Assembly: GCA_027307235.1 (NCBI GenBank)
Contig: DAHUXH010000012.1
Location: 227,036 to 291,035 of the forward strand
Direction: 5' to 3'
Source of the DNA: Vulcanimicrobiota bacterium
Lineage (GTDB): Bacteria > Vulcanimicrobiota > Vulcanimicrobiia > Vulcanimicrobiales > Vulcanimicrobiaceae
DNA length: 64,000 bases
The notes below the pieces were generated by a model that saw only the letters and a list, made by a program, of their open reading frames with translations, had not been told where the DNA came from and did not search any database. Positions within the stretch are counted from its first letter, which is position 1; each line of letters starts with the position of its first letter. The translations under genes were made by a program, and so were the position numbers. Shown piece by piece: positions 63,907 through 64,000 of this stretch.

Positions 63907-64000
63907 TTACGAGTCGTCGTCTGCGCGAGCGTAGAGCGCTGCAAGCGACTCGGGATTGATGTACGCTTTCTCGGCTTGCCAATCCTCCGTTTGCTCCACG
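63907..64000 (-). CDS. 3' end of a further gene
   Basis: The minus-strand frame from the window edge to TAA at 63907 reads WQAEKAYINPESLAALYARA and ends DDDS. It looks like a real C-terminus, but the family cannot be told. Confidence 0.45.
   Translation of the reverse strand, partial: VEQTEDWQAEKAYINPESLAALYARADDDS

Overview
The window is 64 kb of high-GC bacterial chromosome. Genes are packed tightly on both strands, with many 1-11 nt stop/start overlaps and frequent GTG and TTG starts. Housekeeping genes (typA, clpB, gyrA, trxA, leuS, tsaE-tsaB-rimI, rsfS, comEA, comEC) show this is a chromosome. The organism decodes UGA as selenocysteine: a tRNA-Sec gene, selA and selB are all present. 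Lineage cannot be fixed by eye. The gene content would suit a deep-branching soil lineage such as Eremiobacterota (WPS-2), but that is a weak inference.

Layout. 0-6.4 kb: a GH18-like hydrolase, a Fic protein with iterated CCTAGG sites upstream, a gene-poor stretch holding tRNA-Sec, an XRE regulator, an orphan GAF histidine kinase and a decayed tnpB. 6.4-31.6 kb: core genes typA, a glycosyltransferase, a TlpA-like thioredoxin-mscL pair, clpB, the gyrA-trxA-selA-selB run, the tsaE-tsaB-rimI-yqeK-rsfS run, a TPM protein, a large BNR-repeat protein and two tandem S10 peptidases. 31.6-47.2 kb: PadR, an acyl-CoA ligase, comEA, leuS, a double-cupredoxin lipoprotein, a sugar epimerase, comEC, a HigBA toxin-antitoxin cassette bounded by a 32-bp direct repeat of the comEC 3' end, a ClC channel, an SDR and an OPT transporter. 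47.2-52.1 kb: a BTAD regulator, a DUF5602-like protein, a CoA transferase, a Tat-exported multicopper oxidase and a cytochrome c.

52.2-59.2 kb is the most unusual region, a candidate RiPP (ribosomally made, modified peptide) locus. A 41-residue peptide gene with a lasso-leader-like YxxPxV motif is followed, in a tightly coupled run, by two HPr-kinase-like proteins and a protein that fuses an S26-type signal-peptidase-like domain to a nucleotidyltransferase. About 1.6 kb further on, a convergent operon encodes an ABC ATPase, its permease and a PqqD-like peptide-binding protein. The lasso cyclase (asparagine-synthetase-like) and the transglutaminase-like leader protease are absent from the window, so the product may not be an ordinary lasso peptide. 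A strong hairpin between the peptide gene and the first kinase gene places the kinase start codon in its loop. Between the two halves sits an arsR-SRPBCC-VOC-TfoX-like run that looks unrelated.

59.2-64 kb: a GNAT acetyltransferase, an acyltransferase-3 membrane protein, a small orphan protein, a membrane protein/GntR pair with an operator over the start codon, an alpha/beta hydrolase, and the 3' end of a further gene.
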